Shown piece after piece: positions 1 to 6,799 of a stretch of 18,377 bases of DNA. The stretch spans positions 1-18,377 of the forward strand of contig URAG01000042.1 of the NCBI GenBank assembly GCA_900545755.1, in the 5' to 3' direction. The stretch comes from an uncultured Cloacibacillus sp. (lineage in GTDB: Bacteria > Synergistota > Synergistia > Synergistales > Synergistaceae). Positions within the stretch are counted from its first letter, which is position 1; every line of letters begins with the position of its first letter. A program made the position numbers and the translations under genes. The notes under the pieces are model-generated. The model was not told the origin of the DNA and did not search any database. It saw only the letters and a list, made by a program, of their open reading frames with translations.

Positions 1-1487
1 CGGAAGATATGAGCCGGATAGGCGATATTGAGGGACACGGCACACACGTCGCGGGCATAATCGGCGCAGTGGGCGACAACGCGCTCGGCGTAGCTGGGAT
101 AAACTGGCGCGTGCGCATCATGGCGGTCAATGTATTTTCAGCCGGAATATTCGGCAGCTCAGCGGAGACGAGCGACATCATACGCGGCATAGACTTCATA
201 ATCGCGGCGAAGAACGCGGGCGTAAACATACGCGCGGCGAACATATCGCTCGGCAGCTGGTTCGAGCCGTCCGAGATGGAGGGCAGCGCATACGACTACA
301 AGATAAAAGAGCTAAGCGACGCTGGGATCGTCACAAGCCTCGCCGCCGGCAACGACGGGCAGGACATCGACGCTCCTACGGATTCGGCAGCGCGCGGCAA
401 ACGGTTCTACCCCGCCGCTTTCCGCCACGAAAACACAATCTCAGTCGGCGCGCTGATGCAGAACGCTGACGGCACGCTCGTTCCCGACACGCCAGGTAAC
501 GGGGGGCGGGGCTACAGCGACTACAGCACGAGCGGCGAATGGGTCGATATCTTCGCGCCGGGCACGGCGATATACTCCACGTGCAGAACCGCCCAACTGA
601 TGAACCGGCAGACGTTCGACGCTTCCGGCTACGTTTCCGCAAGCGGCACGTCGATGGCGGCGCCCCACGTCGCCGGAACGGCCGCGCTGCTCGCCTCGCT
701 GATGCCCGAAAAGAGCGCCGCGGAGATAAAGAAGATGATACTCGACGGAGCGGACGGAAACATAGCGAAGGAAGGCTATTCGCGTTATGGCGCGCTCGAC
801 GCTTACGGCGCGTGGAAACAGGGCGCTTACGCTGAAGATACGACTCCCGTAGAGCCGGGAGAAACAGGCGGAGCCGTCGCGATGCGTGCGGACATTGAAT
901 TGACAAAAGACGACGTAGCCGAATTCTTTGCCGAAGACGCGCTTCACGAGATAGACGACATGCTCTACCTCGACGCCGAAATCGTCGAAAAAGCCGTCGA
1001 AAACATCGGCGCGGGCAAAACCGCGGCTGAGATAGCGCTCTTCCCGGTCTTCACCGCGCGAAGCAGCGAACTCGCAGAAGGCGGCGTCGGAGCGGTCGCC
1101 TTCTTAGTAGGCGGCGGCGCCTTCGGGGAAGGCAACACGCCCGCCGACATCGCGATATGCAAGGTGAAGCCCGGCGGAACAGCGCTGGAATACAATGAGG
1201 CTGGCGCGTCGCCGGAGGATGGGACATTCACAGTTACCGAAGAAGACGGCGCAGCGCTCTCAGGCCCATTCGACGCCGGCAAAAACTACAAGATAACGCT
1301 ATTCATAGCGGACAACGGCGATTACGACCTTGACGGCGCGGCAGGAAGCATCGTCGACCCAACCGCGATAGTCTCCTTCAAAAAGCCCGAGAATCACAGC
1401 GGCGGAGGCGGCTGCTCCGCCGGCTACGGCGCGGCAGCGCTGCTTGCGCTGGCAGGCCTTCCGCTTATCGCGCGGAGAAAGAAATAA
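1..1487 (+). CDS. Subtilisin-like S8 serine protease, 5' truncated, Synergist-CTERM tail
   Basis: This is a secreted serine endopeptidase of the S8 subtilase family. The reading frame is open to the left edge, so the N-terminus with the catalytic Asp box and any signal peptide lies outside the window. Counting from the ATG at base 9, His10 in GHGTHVAG is the catalytic His, AAGND (about residue 115) carries the oxyanion Asn, and Ser215 in SGTSMAAPHVAG is the nucleophile. The region of about residues 285-455 has no domain I recognise. The C-terminus has GGGGC, a hydrophobic helix of about 18 residues and the basic end ARRKK, which matches the Synergist-CTERM sorting signal. The protein is therefore probably surface-anchored or processed after export. 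The family call is certain; the sorting call is strong but rests on recognition by eye. A terminator follows at once. Confidence 0.95.
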   Translation, partial: EDMSRIGDIEGHGTHVAGIIGAVGDNALGVAGINWRVRIMAVNVFSAGIFGSSAETSDIIRGIDFIIAAKNAGVNIRAANISLGSWFEPSEMEGSAYDYKIKELSDAGIVTSLAAGNDGQDIDAPTDSAARGKRFYPAAFRHENTISVGALMQNADGTLVPDTPGNGGRGYSDYSTSGEWVDIFAPGTAIYSTCRTAQLMNRQTFDASGYVSASGTSMAAPHVAGTAALLASLMPEKSAAEIKKMILDGADGNIAKEGYSRYGALDAYGAWKQGAYAEDTTPVEPGETGGAVAMRADIELTKDDVAEFFAEDALHEIDDMLYLDAEIVEKAVENIGAGKTAAEIALFPVFTARSSELAEGGVGAVAFLVGGGAFGEGNTPADIAICKVKPGGTALEYNEAGASPEDGTFTVTEEDGAALSGPFDAGKNYKITLFIADNGDYDLDGAAGSIVDPTAIVSFKKPENHSGGGGCSAGYGAAALLALAGLPLIARRKK

Positions 1488-1491
1488 AAAC

Positions 1492-1526
1492 AAGCCGCCG
1501 GGACGCGACACTCCGGCGGCTTTATT
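1492..1526 (+). terminator. Rho-independent terminator of the S8 protease gene
   Basis: A perfect 10-bp stem pairs 1492-1501 with 1513-1522 around an 11-base loop and is followed by a T-rich run (tttattcttt). It starts 4 bases after the protease stop codon. Confidence 0.9.
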
Positions 1527-1564
1527 CTTTGCCGCAGCCAGCGCGGGGCGCCGCGCGAAACACA

Positions 1565-1598
1565 CAAAACAGGCCGGAGCTTGCGCGCTCCGGCCTGT
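1565..1598 (-). terminator. Terminator of the flavodoxin/cupin/cyclophilin operon
   Basis: A perfect 12-bp stem pairs 1569-1580 with 1587-1598 around a 6-base loop. Read on the minus strand it is followed by gttttgtgtg, giving a T-rich tail about 40 bases past the flavodoxin stop. It stands back to back with the protease terminator. Confidence 0.85.
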
Positions 1599-1638
1599 GT
1601 GCGTCCAACGTATTAAATTTTGATTTTCAGCCGCGCCG

Positions 1639-2220
1639 TTATTTCGCGAAGCCTATCGCGGCGAGCCACTCGGCTACGTCTTCTTTCGTGCTGCGTGCGG
1701 AGCTGCCGCCGACGGATAGGACTTCCGTGAATTTCGCGCCGGGGCAGAGCGCTTGCAGGTCGCGATCGCAGTTGGCGACTCCGCCGCCCCCATGCGTCAG
1801 GAACTGCGCTACGGTTTTCCCGCTGAAATCGTTGGCCTCCAGGAAAGTCGCGACGGGCATCGGTATCGAGCTCCACCAGTTCGGCGCGCCGATGAACACC
1901 GTGTCGTAGTCCGCAAGCCTCTCAATTTTCGCCTGTTTCAGCGCGGGGCGCGCGTTCTCCCGCTGCTCTTCGCGCCCCTTGTCTACCGTAGCGTTATAAT
2001 CCTGCGGGTAAGGCTCCACAGTCTCTATGCGGAAGACGTCCGCGCCTGTCTGCGCCTGTATCTCCTTCGCGAGCGCCTCCGTGTTTCCGCCCCATGAAAA
2101 GTAAACGACGAGGGCTTTGCCTTCCGCCGCCTCGCCCCGTCCGCAAGCAAGAAGGAGCATGAGCGCAAGCGCTGGAAGCATCCCCGCCTTGAATATGCCA
2201 AGTATCAGTTTCATTATCAT
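1639..2220 (-). CDS. Flavodoxin domain lipoprotein
   Basis: This is an FMN-binding electron-transfer protein of the flavodoxin_4 type that appears to be exported and lipid-anchored. From the ATG at 2220 (193 residues) it begins with a hydrophobic segment ending in LLLAC, a lipobox with Cys26. The domain then starts at VVYFSWGGNTEALA, the phosphate-binding loop of flavodoxins. GAPNWWSSIPMP and LTHGGGG are further family motifs. The frame stays open upstream to 2349, but that stretch overlaps the restored tail of the cupin gene, and GGAGG lies 4 bases before the ATG at 2220 (10 before a second ATG at 2214), so the start is placed here. It is last in a three-gene minus-strand operon. A flavodoxin outside the cytoplasm is unusual and suggests a role with the Tat-exported flavoprotein nearby. 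The partner is unknown. Confidence 0.88.
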   Translation of the reverse strand: MIMKLILGIFKAGMLPALALMLLLACGRGEAAEGKALVVYFSWGGNTEALAKEIQAQTGADVFRIETVEPYPQDYNATVDKGREEQRENARPALKQAKIERLADYDTVFIGAPNWWSSIPMPVATFLEANDFSGKTVAQFLTHGGGGVANCDRDLQALCPGAKFTEVLSVGGSSARSTKEDVAEWLAAIGFAK

Positions 2221-2273
2221 TCTTCCTCCGTTCAATCTGTACATTCTGCGCAAGCCGTGCCGCGCGGCAAAGT

Positions 2274-2811
2274 TTAGGCGCGCGGCTGCATTTTGCCGCC
2301 GCCCTGCGTCCCTTTCATATATTGCTCGTCTGTGACGGGCTCCATCCAATCGACGACGTTTCCGTCGCCGTCAGACTGGCATATAGAAACGTGAGTCATA
2401 GCAGCGTGGCGTCGCGCCGTGCCAGTGCTTCACGTCCGGCGGGCATTGAATTACGTCGCCTGGGTAGGCGCGCGTCACTTCTCCGCCCCACGTCCCCGTG
2501 AGGCAGACGCCCATCGTCACGACGAGAGTCTGCCCTACCTGGTGCGTGTGCCAGTTGGAGCGCGCGCCGGGCTCGAAGGTCACATAAGCGCCGCTGAATT
2601 TCGCAGGGCCTTTCTCGGGGAATATGTTGTCGATGCGCGCCTTGCCGGTAAAGTACTGCGCCGGCCCCTCTACCGACTTGTAGGTTCCCGCGCGGATTAT
2701 ATCCTGCGTCTTGCCGAGGTACTTGTCGTCGTCCGCCGCCAGCGCCGCACCCGCCGCGAGCACCGCAACAGCCGCCGCTGCCGCCGTCATCTTCTTCATC
2801 ACATTTTTCAT
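2274..2811 (-). pseudogene. Exported cupin-domain protein, broken by a 1-base frameshift
   Basis: This is a small exported cupin of the kind often annotated as (R)-mandelonitrile lyase-like. The ATG at 2811 has GGGAGG 8 bases upstream, followed by an Ala-rich signal peptide ending in ALA-AD. The cupin metal motif NWHTHQVGQ and the second motif HWHGATP are present. As read, the frame runs off into CYDSRFYMPV and stops at 2371. Dropping one base near 2403 restores AMTHVSICQ and then VVDWMEPVTDEQY, the conserved family C-terminus, ending with a stop at 2274-2276. That would leave a 53-base gap to the flavodoxin start. The break is seen directly in the sequence; whether it is a real mutation, a phase-variable slip or an assembly error cannot be told here. 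The downstream flavodoxin has its own ribosome-binding site, so it can still be translated. Confidence 0.85.
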
Positions 2812-2922
2812 AGTTTCCGCCTCCCGTTGAGATTTCAATATTTTTACAGCGCGCCGGAGCGTCTCAGCCCGCAGGCGCGATCAGCCTAATCCGTCAAGCG
2901 CGCTCCAAGTCAAGTTCCGCCG

Positions 2923-3342
2923 CTATTTCACGGCTTCGATGCGCACGCCGCCGCCTAGCGTCGAAATTTTGTCCGCCCCTTCGACGAAGCGCCCGAGCGG
3001 CGCCAGGCCGCGCGATTCGCGGAAGGGCTTGTAGAATACCGAAAGGTTGCCCCACGGCGCGTATATCGCGAGATCTCCGGCCTTAGGCGTGAAGCTCTCC
3101 GGCGCGCCTTCAGTAGATAATTTTTCTTTGGTGTAGCCGATGCGCTCGACGCCGTTGAAGTCTTTGAAATCAACAGTCACGGGCAGCATAGCCCACAGGC
3201 TTTCCGCCGAGGGGCTCGCGTTGAGCTCCGCGACCGCCTCTCCGCCGCTCCACGTAAATTTGACCCGCTTCGGCCCGTCCGCCCACGCGGAGCCAGCCGT
3301 TATAAGCAAAGCCAGAACGCACGCCGCAGTCAAAATTTTCAT
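2923..3342 (-). CDS. Exported cyclophilin-like fold protein
   Basis: A small protein of 139 residues with a Sec signal peptide (MKILTAACVLALLITAG, likely cut after SAWA). The mature part resembles the Cyclophil_like domain family (PF18050): an opening beta strand KVxFTWSGGEAVAEL-like, LWAMLPVTVDF, GDLAIYAPWGNLSVFYKPF and LAPLGRF. The family has a cyclophilin-type barrel without demonstrated isomerase activity, and its role is unknown. Two ATGs (3348 and 3342) compete. AGGAG lies 3 bases before the first and 9 before the second, so 3342 is preferred. It is the first gene of the operon with the cupin and flavodoxin, 112 bases before the cupin. Upstream lies the divergent LysR gene, whose product probably controls this operon, as is usual for that arrangement. 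Confidence 0.8.
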   Translation of the reverse strand: MKILTAACVLALLITAGSAWADGPKRVKFTWSGGEAVAELNASPSAESLWAMLPVTVDFKDFNGVERIGYTKEKLSTEGAPESFTPKAGDLAIYAPWGNLSVFYKPFRESRGLAPLGRFVEGADKISTLGGGVRIEAVK

Positions 3343-3399
3343 CTTCATTCGCTCCTTCCACGTACCTGCCGCTTTTCGCCGCGCGGCTTCCATGCGTGT

Positions 3400-3429
3400 A
3401 TTCTATTGTGGCGCGCGCCGCGATGTCTA
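3400..3429 (-). promoter_or_regulatory. Promoter of the cyclophilin-cupin-flavodoxin operon
   Basis: On the minus strand TAGACA (3429-3424) and TAGAAT (3405-3400) are separated by 18 bases, about 52 bases before the first start codon. The -35 box is preceded by GAGGTATTAGAC, which recurs at the promoter near 6360. Confidence 0.6.
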
Positions 3430-3467
3430 ATACCTCCTCTGAATTATTCTTTCATGCTTTCAGCGTA

Positions 3468-3496
3468 TGGATTGCGAGGCGGCGCGCCGTTATAAT
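3468..3496 (+). promoter_or_regulatory. Promoter of the LysR gene
   Basis: A perfect TATAAT (3491-3496) lies 54 bases before the LysR start, with a weak -35 (TGGATT, 3468-3473) at 17 bases. The stretch of about 100 bases between this and the divergent promoter is where a LysR protein would bind. Confidence 0.55.
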
Positions 3497-3550
3497 AAAG
3501 TCGGGTAAATTCATCGATGTTCGGACGAACGCATAAAAGGGGGCGGCTTT

Positions 3551-4438
3551 ATGGAAACACGGGTGCTGAGGTATTTTCTCGCCGTCGCGCGCGAAGAGAA
3601 CATAACGAAGGCGGCGGAGCTGCTGCACATCACGCAGCCGACTCTTTCGCGCCAGCTCGCTCAGCTCGAGGAAGATTTGGGCGTAAACCTCTTCGAGCGC
3701 GGCACGCGCCGCACGACGCTGACGAGCGAGGGTCTGCTTCTGCGCCGCCGCGCGGAGGAGATAATAGAACTGATGGACAAGACGGAGCGCGAGCTCGCCG
3801 AGCAGGAGGAGCTCGTCGACGGCACGGTCTCGATAGGCTGGGGCGAGCTGGAGTCCGTGAAATTCGTCGCCTCGATGCTGCGCGCCTTCAGCGAAAAATA
3901 TCCGCTCGTGCGCTACCGCCTTTACAGCGCGAACGCAGACCACACGAAGGCGCAAATGGATCGCGGGCTGCTTGACCTCGGCCTGCTTCTCGAACCTGCG
4001 GACATCTCGAAATACGAGTTCGTCCGGCTCGGCATCAAGGAGCGCTGGGCGGCCATAATGCAGCCCGACGACCCGCTCGCCGCCCTTGAGACGATACGCC
4101 CACCTGACCTGCGCGGCAGGCGGCTGATAATCCCATTCCGTCAGAACGTCCAAAGCGAGCTTATCAACTGGCTCGGCGACACATACGACGCGGACAACAT
4201 CATGTGCGTCAGCAACATGAGCACGAATTCAGCGATTATGGCGAAGCATGGCTTCGGCTACGCGCTCGCCGTATCCGGCAGCCTCCCGTACTACGACCCG
4301 TCGGAGTTGGCGGTGCGCCCTCTTGAAGGTCTCGTATCGACATCCGTGCTGGCGTGGAAGCGGCAGCAGCCCATCTCCCCCGCAGTAACGAAGTTCATAG
4401 AATTTGCAAAATGCTTCCCAGGCATTGAAAAGCGATAA
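3551..4438 (+). CDS. LysR family transcriptional regulator
   Basis: A DNA-binding regulator of normal LysR length (295 residues). The winged helix-turn-helix occupies residues 1-60: LRYFLAVAREENITKAAELLHITQPTLSRQLAQLE is split by the usual turn and followed by LGVNLFERG and LTSEG. The remainder (about 90-290) is a periplasmic-binding-protein-like effector domain with GTVSIGWGELES at its start. The start is the ATG at 3551, with a G-rich run (ggggg) about 9 bases upstream. It is transcribed divergently from the exported cyclophilin/cupin/flavodoxin operon, so regulation of that operon is the most likely job. Control of the Tat operon 158 bases downstream is also possible. The ligand cannot be told from the sequence. 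Confidence 0.93.
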   Translation: METRVLRYFLAVAREENITKAAELLHITQPTLSRQLAQLEEDLGVNLFERGTRRTTLTSEGLLLRRRAEEIIELMDKTERELAEQEELVDGTVSIGWGELESVKFVASMLRAFSEKYPLVRYRLYSANADHTKAQMDRGLLDLGLLLEPADISKYEFVRLGIKERWAAIMQPDDPLAALETIRPPDLRGRRLIIPFRQNVQSELINWLGDTYDADNIMCVSNMSTNSAIMAKHGFGYALAVSGSLPYYDPSELAVRPLEGLVSTSVLAWKRQQPISPAVTKFIEFAKCFPGIEKR

Positions 4439-4449
4439 AATCAAAGCAT

Positions 4450-4527
4450 TAGACATAAACGCATAACGAAACCTATATTTTAAGCGCCCCGCAGCGCGAG
4501 CAGAAAGCTCCGTAAAACGGGGCGCTT
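4450..4527 (+). promoter_or_regulatory. Promoter and leader inverted repeat of the Tat flavoprotein operon
   Basis: TAGACA (4450-4455) and TATATT (4474-4479) are 18 bases apart. One base past the -10 begins TAAGCGCCCC, whose last nine bases (4482-4490) pair perfectly with GGGGCGCTT at 4519-4527 around a 28-base loop. The repeat would lie at the start of the mRNA leader. It has no T-run, so it is a poor terminator for LysR. The layout matches that at 6360-6419. Confidence 0.55.
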
Positions 4528-4595
4528 GTTCGTACCTTACGCGCGGCGGCGGCAATCTGCGCCGCGCGCGAATTTATCGCTGGAGGGGAATTTTG

Positions 4596-5255
4596 ATGAA
4601 CAGACGCGATTTCATTAAGACGGCGCTAGCGGCCGCGGCCGGCGGCGCGCTGACGGGGGGGCTGCGTTTTTCAGGCGCCCGCGCGGCGGAGGCAGCTTCC
4701 ACCGGAGGCGGCGGCAAGAAAAAAGTTTTAATTATAACAGGCAGCCCGCGCGCGCACGGCAACTCCAACACGCTCGCTGACGAATTCACGCGCGGCGCGC
4801 GGGAGACGGGGCATGAGGTAGTGCGGTTCGACGCCGGACTGAAGAACGTCCGCCCCTGCACGGCATGCAACCACTGCGGGATGCAGGGGCCGTGCATACT
4901 CGACGACGACGATTTCCCATTCGTGCGCGAGCACATCGCTACAGCGCAGGCCGTGCTTTTCGTATCCCCCGTCTACTATTACACGATTTCCGCGCAGATC
5001 AAGGCGGTCATCGACCGTTTCTACGCAATCAACGGCACGGTACACGCCCGCAAGCGCTCGGCTTTCATCCTTACGCTCGCCAACAGCGATATGGAGCGCG
5101 TACAGCCGATAATCGATTATTTCCGCAAAGGGCTCTACGACTATCTCGGCTGGGAGTACGCGGGGCATGTCGTCGGTACGGGGCTTTGGCCCGTGGGCGC
5201 GGTCAACGGCTCGCGCTTCATGGACGAGGCCTACCGCCTCGGCAGAAACATATAA
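4596..5255 (+). CDS. Tat-exported iron-sulfur flavoprotein / NADPH-dependent FMN reductase family
   Basis: A flavodoxin-fold oxidoreductase exported by the twin-arginine route. From the ATG at 4596 (GGAGGGG 7 bases upstream; a TTG one codon earlier is rejected) it has 219 residues. The N-terminus NRRDFIKTALAAAAGG is a Tat signal with the paired Arg at positions 3-4, probably cut near residue 31. GSPRAHGNSNTL (49-60) is the FMN phosphate loop. Cys88, Cys91, Cys94 and Cys100 form CX2CX2CX5C, the compact motif that holds a 4Fe-4S cluster in iron-sulfur flavoproteins (Isf). SPVYYYTISAQIKAVIDRF is a family motif. Export in folded form fits a protein that must acquire FMN and a cluster in the cytoplasm. 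It is the first gene of an operon with tatA 25 bases downstream. The physiological substrate is unknown. Confidence 0.9.
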   Translation: MNRRDFIKTALAAAAGGALTGGLRFSGARAAEAASTGGGGKKKVLIITGSPRAHGNSNTLADEFTRGARETGHEVVRFDAGLKNVRPCTACNHCGMQGPCILDDDDFPFVREHIATAQAVLFVSPVYYYTISAQIKAVIDRFYAINGTVHARKRSAFILTLANSDMERVQPIIDYFRKGLYDYLGWEYAGHVVGTGLWPVGAVNGSRFMDEAYRLGRNI

Positions 5256-5280
5256 AAATCCCGAAAGGAGCAAGACGGCA

Positions 5281-5496
5281 ATGTCTCTCGGATTTACTGA
5301 AATACTTCTTATAGCGCTCTTCATCCTCATAGTCTTCGGCGCGAAGCGCATACCGGAGCTCGCGCGGGCGATGGGCCGCGCTTCTTATGAGTTCAAGAAG
5401 GCGAAAGCCGACCTCGAAGCGGAGAGCCGCGGCCTGATGGACGCAGCCGAAGGAGCGGCGGAAGCCGAAGAGTCGAAGCGGGGCCGCGCGGCGTGA
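5281..5496 (+). CDS. tatA: Twin-arginine translocase subunit TatA
   Basis: The pore-forming small subunit of the Tat protein-export system, 71 residues. It has a short N-terminal membrane helix (LGFTEILLIALFILIVFG), then the conserved hinge and amphipathic helix FGAKRIPELARAMGRASYEFKKA, then a charged tail. AAAGGAG lies about 10 bases before the ATG at 5281. It sits 25 bases after the gene for its presumed substrate and overlaps tatC by 4 bases (GTGA). No TatB gene is present here, so this looks like a two-component TatA/TatC system in which TatA serves both roles, as in many Gram-positive bacteria. A second Tat system elsewhere in the genome cannot be excluded. Confidence 0.93.
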   Translation: MSLGFTEILLIALFILIVFGAKRIPELARAMGRASYEFKKAKADLEAESRGLMDAAEGAAEAEESKRGRAA

Positions 5497-6224
5497 ACGG
5501 CGGCGGAGAGAGCTTCGTAAGCCATCTCGAAGCTCTGCGCGGCGCGCTGCTGCGCTGCGTCATAGTCACGGCGGCGCTCCTGCCGCCCGGCTACGTTCTC
5601 GCTCCGCACGCCATTTCAGCGCTGACCGCATGGTGCTTCCCCGACGGCGCGTCGCTGCACTACTTCGCGCCGATGGAGGTATTCTTCGTGCAGCTGCGGC
5701 TCGCGCTTGTAATCGCGCTAGTCCTCGCCTATCCGTGGAACGCGGCGCAGATTTGGCGCTTCGTCCTGCCGGCGCTCTATAAGCACGAACGGCGCGCCGT
5801 TGCGCGCGCCGCGCTCGTCTCCACGCTGCTCTTCGCCTGCGGCGCGGCCTTCTGCGCGGGGCTCGTGCTGCCCGCCGTTATAAAATTTTCAAGCGGCTTC
5901 GCGCGCCAATCGCTTGAAGCGAGCATCGGCCTCGCAAATTTCGTAAGCCTCGCGGGCTGGCTCACTCTCGCATTCGGCCTGATGTTCCAGACGCCGGTGA
6001 TAGCGCTGCTTGCGGTGCGCTTCGGACTCGTCTCGGCCGCGGGCCTCGCGCGCAAGCGCCCCTACGTTATGACGCTGATACTCGTAGCCGCCGGGATACT
6101 GACGCCGCCCGACGTGATAAGCCAGCTCATAATGGCGGCGCCCACGTGGCTGCTGTTCGAGCTAGGGCTTCTAGCCGCAAGGCGGCTCGAACGCAGAAAC
6201 GCGGAAAGCGCGGCGAGAGTATAA
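5493..6224 (+). CDS. tatC: Twin-arginine translocase subunit TatC
   Basis: The multi-spanning receptor of the Tat export system, which recognises the twin-arginine signal. It has 243 residues with about six membrane helices. The N-terminal SHLEALRGALLR, the PALYKHERR loop, GLMFQTPVI and LTPPDVISQLIMAAP followed by LLFE are all TatC signature segments. The start is GTG at 5493, overlapping the tatA stop by 4 bases, which implies translational coupling; no strong ribosome-binding site of its own is seen. With tatA and the upstream Tat-signal flavoprotein it forms a compact operon. Confidence 0.95.
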   Translation: MNGGGESFVSHLEALRGALLRCVIVTAALLPPGYVLAPHAISALTAWCFPDGASLHYFAPMEVFFVQLRLALVIALVLAYPWNAAQIWRFVLPALYKHERRAVARAALVSTLLFACGAAFCAGLVLPAVIKFSSGFARQSLEASIGLANFVSLAGWLTLAFGLMFQTPVIALLAVRFGLVSAAGLARKRPYVMTLILVAAGILTPPDVISQLIMAAPTWLLFELGLLAARRLERRNAESAARV

Positions 6225-6443
6225 AACCACCTTGCAACAGAGACGAAAGGCGGATTTTAACGGCGAAAGGAATTCCAGCTAAAAAAACCAGCCCCGACGA
6301 AAATACACGGCGTCCGCGCTATGCCCCCAGGGCATGACGAAGCGATATAAGAGAGGTATTAGACGCAGAGGCGCAAAGATTTTATATTGTAAGCGCACGG
6401 AGCGGAGCGGCGCGCTTACGACTGCACCGAAAGGGCATGAACT
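6225..6443. promoter_or_regulatory. Intergenic region with promoter (6360-6388) and TAAGCGC inverted repeat
   Basis: On the plus strand TAGACG (6360-6365) and TATATT (6383-6388) are 17 bases apart. Directly after the -10 an 8-bp perfect inverted repeat GTAAGCGC/GCGCTTAC (6389-6396 and 6412-6419) overlaps the expected transcription start, as an operator would. Upstream, ATGCCC-cca-GGGCAT (6321-6335) is a short palindrome. No clear terminator for tatC is seen. Confidence 0.5.
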
Positions 6444-6779
6444 ATGAATAACAGCGAATTTAGCGAAATATGCGGAATAAGCGCGGCGATGCTCGCGCAT
6501 TACAGAGAGCTCGGGCTGCTCCCCAGCGCCGATGAGGACGAGACCCTGCGCCGCCTCGGCGAGATAAGCTCGTTTGCGAAAGCAGGCGTCGCGCCGGAGA
6601 GGCTCGCGGAGAACCCAGTGCTCCTCGACGAAAGCGCGGAGAGCGTCGACAAGCGCGTCAGGATAATGAAAAAAGAGCGTTTCCGCCTGCTTGACGAGCT
6701 ACACGCGAAACAGCAGGCGCTCGACTGCCTCGACTGTATAATAAGGCAAATCAAAAACGGCGGCTGCATCTGCCGTTGA
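6444..6779 (+). CDS. Atypical MerR-like regulator with Cys-rich C-terminus
   Basis: A small protein of 111 residues. FSEICGISAAMLAHYRELGLLPS (split here by its turn) follows the MerR helix-turn-helix pattern, in which Tx-LRYYE is normal. The usual wing (R-x-Y) is replaced by an acidic linker, then LRRLGEISSFAKAGVAPERLAE stands in for the second helix pair. A coiled-coil dimer helix follows (about 65-100). The end CLDCIIRQIKNGGCIC places four Cys as CX2CX9CXC, which could bind a metal or form disulfides. The ATG at 6444 has only a weak AAGGG upstream. It precedes the exported hydrolase by 20 bases and probably shares its transcript, under the promoter at 6360. It may control that promoter through the inverted repeat there. 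The MerR relationship is recognised by eye and is fairly secure; the signal sensed is not known. Confidence 0.7.
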   Translation: MNNSEFSEICGISAAMLAHYRELGLLPSADEDETLRRLGEISSFAKAGVAPERLAENPVLLDESAESVDKRVRIMKKERFRLLDELHAKQQALDCLDCIIRQIKNGGCICR

Positions 6780-6799
6780 AACAAAGGAGAGGTATTGGA

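Noticed and set aside
2221..2349. Upstream extension of the flavodoxin frame to 2349 (TTG start)
   Set aside because: It overlaps the restored C-terminus of the cupin in another frame, has no family similarity, and the ATG at 2220 has its own GGAGG and a signal peptide.
3452..4153. 233-residue open frame on the minus strand opposite LysR
   Set aside because: It is antisense to a clear LysR gene; the composition is Arg/Leu-rich without motifs, as expected of a GC-rich shadow frame.
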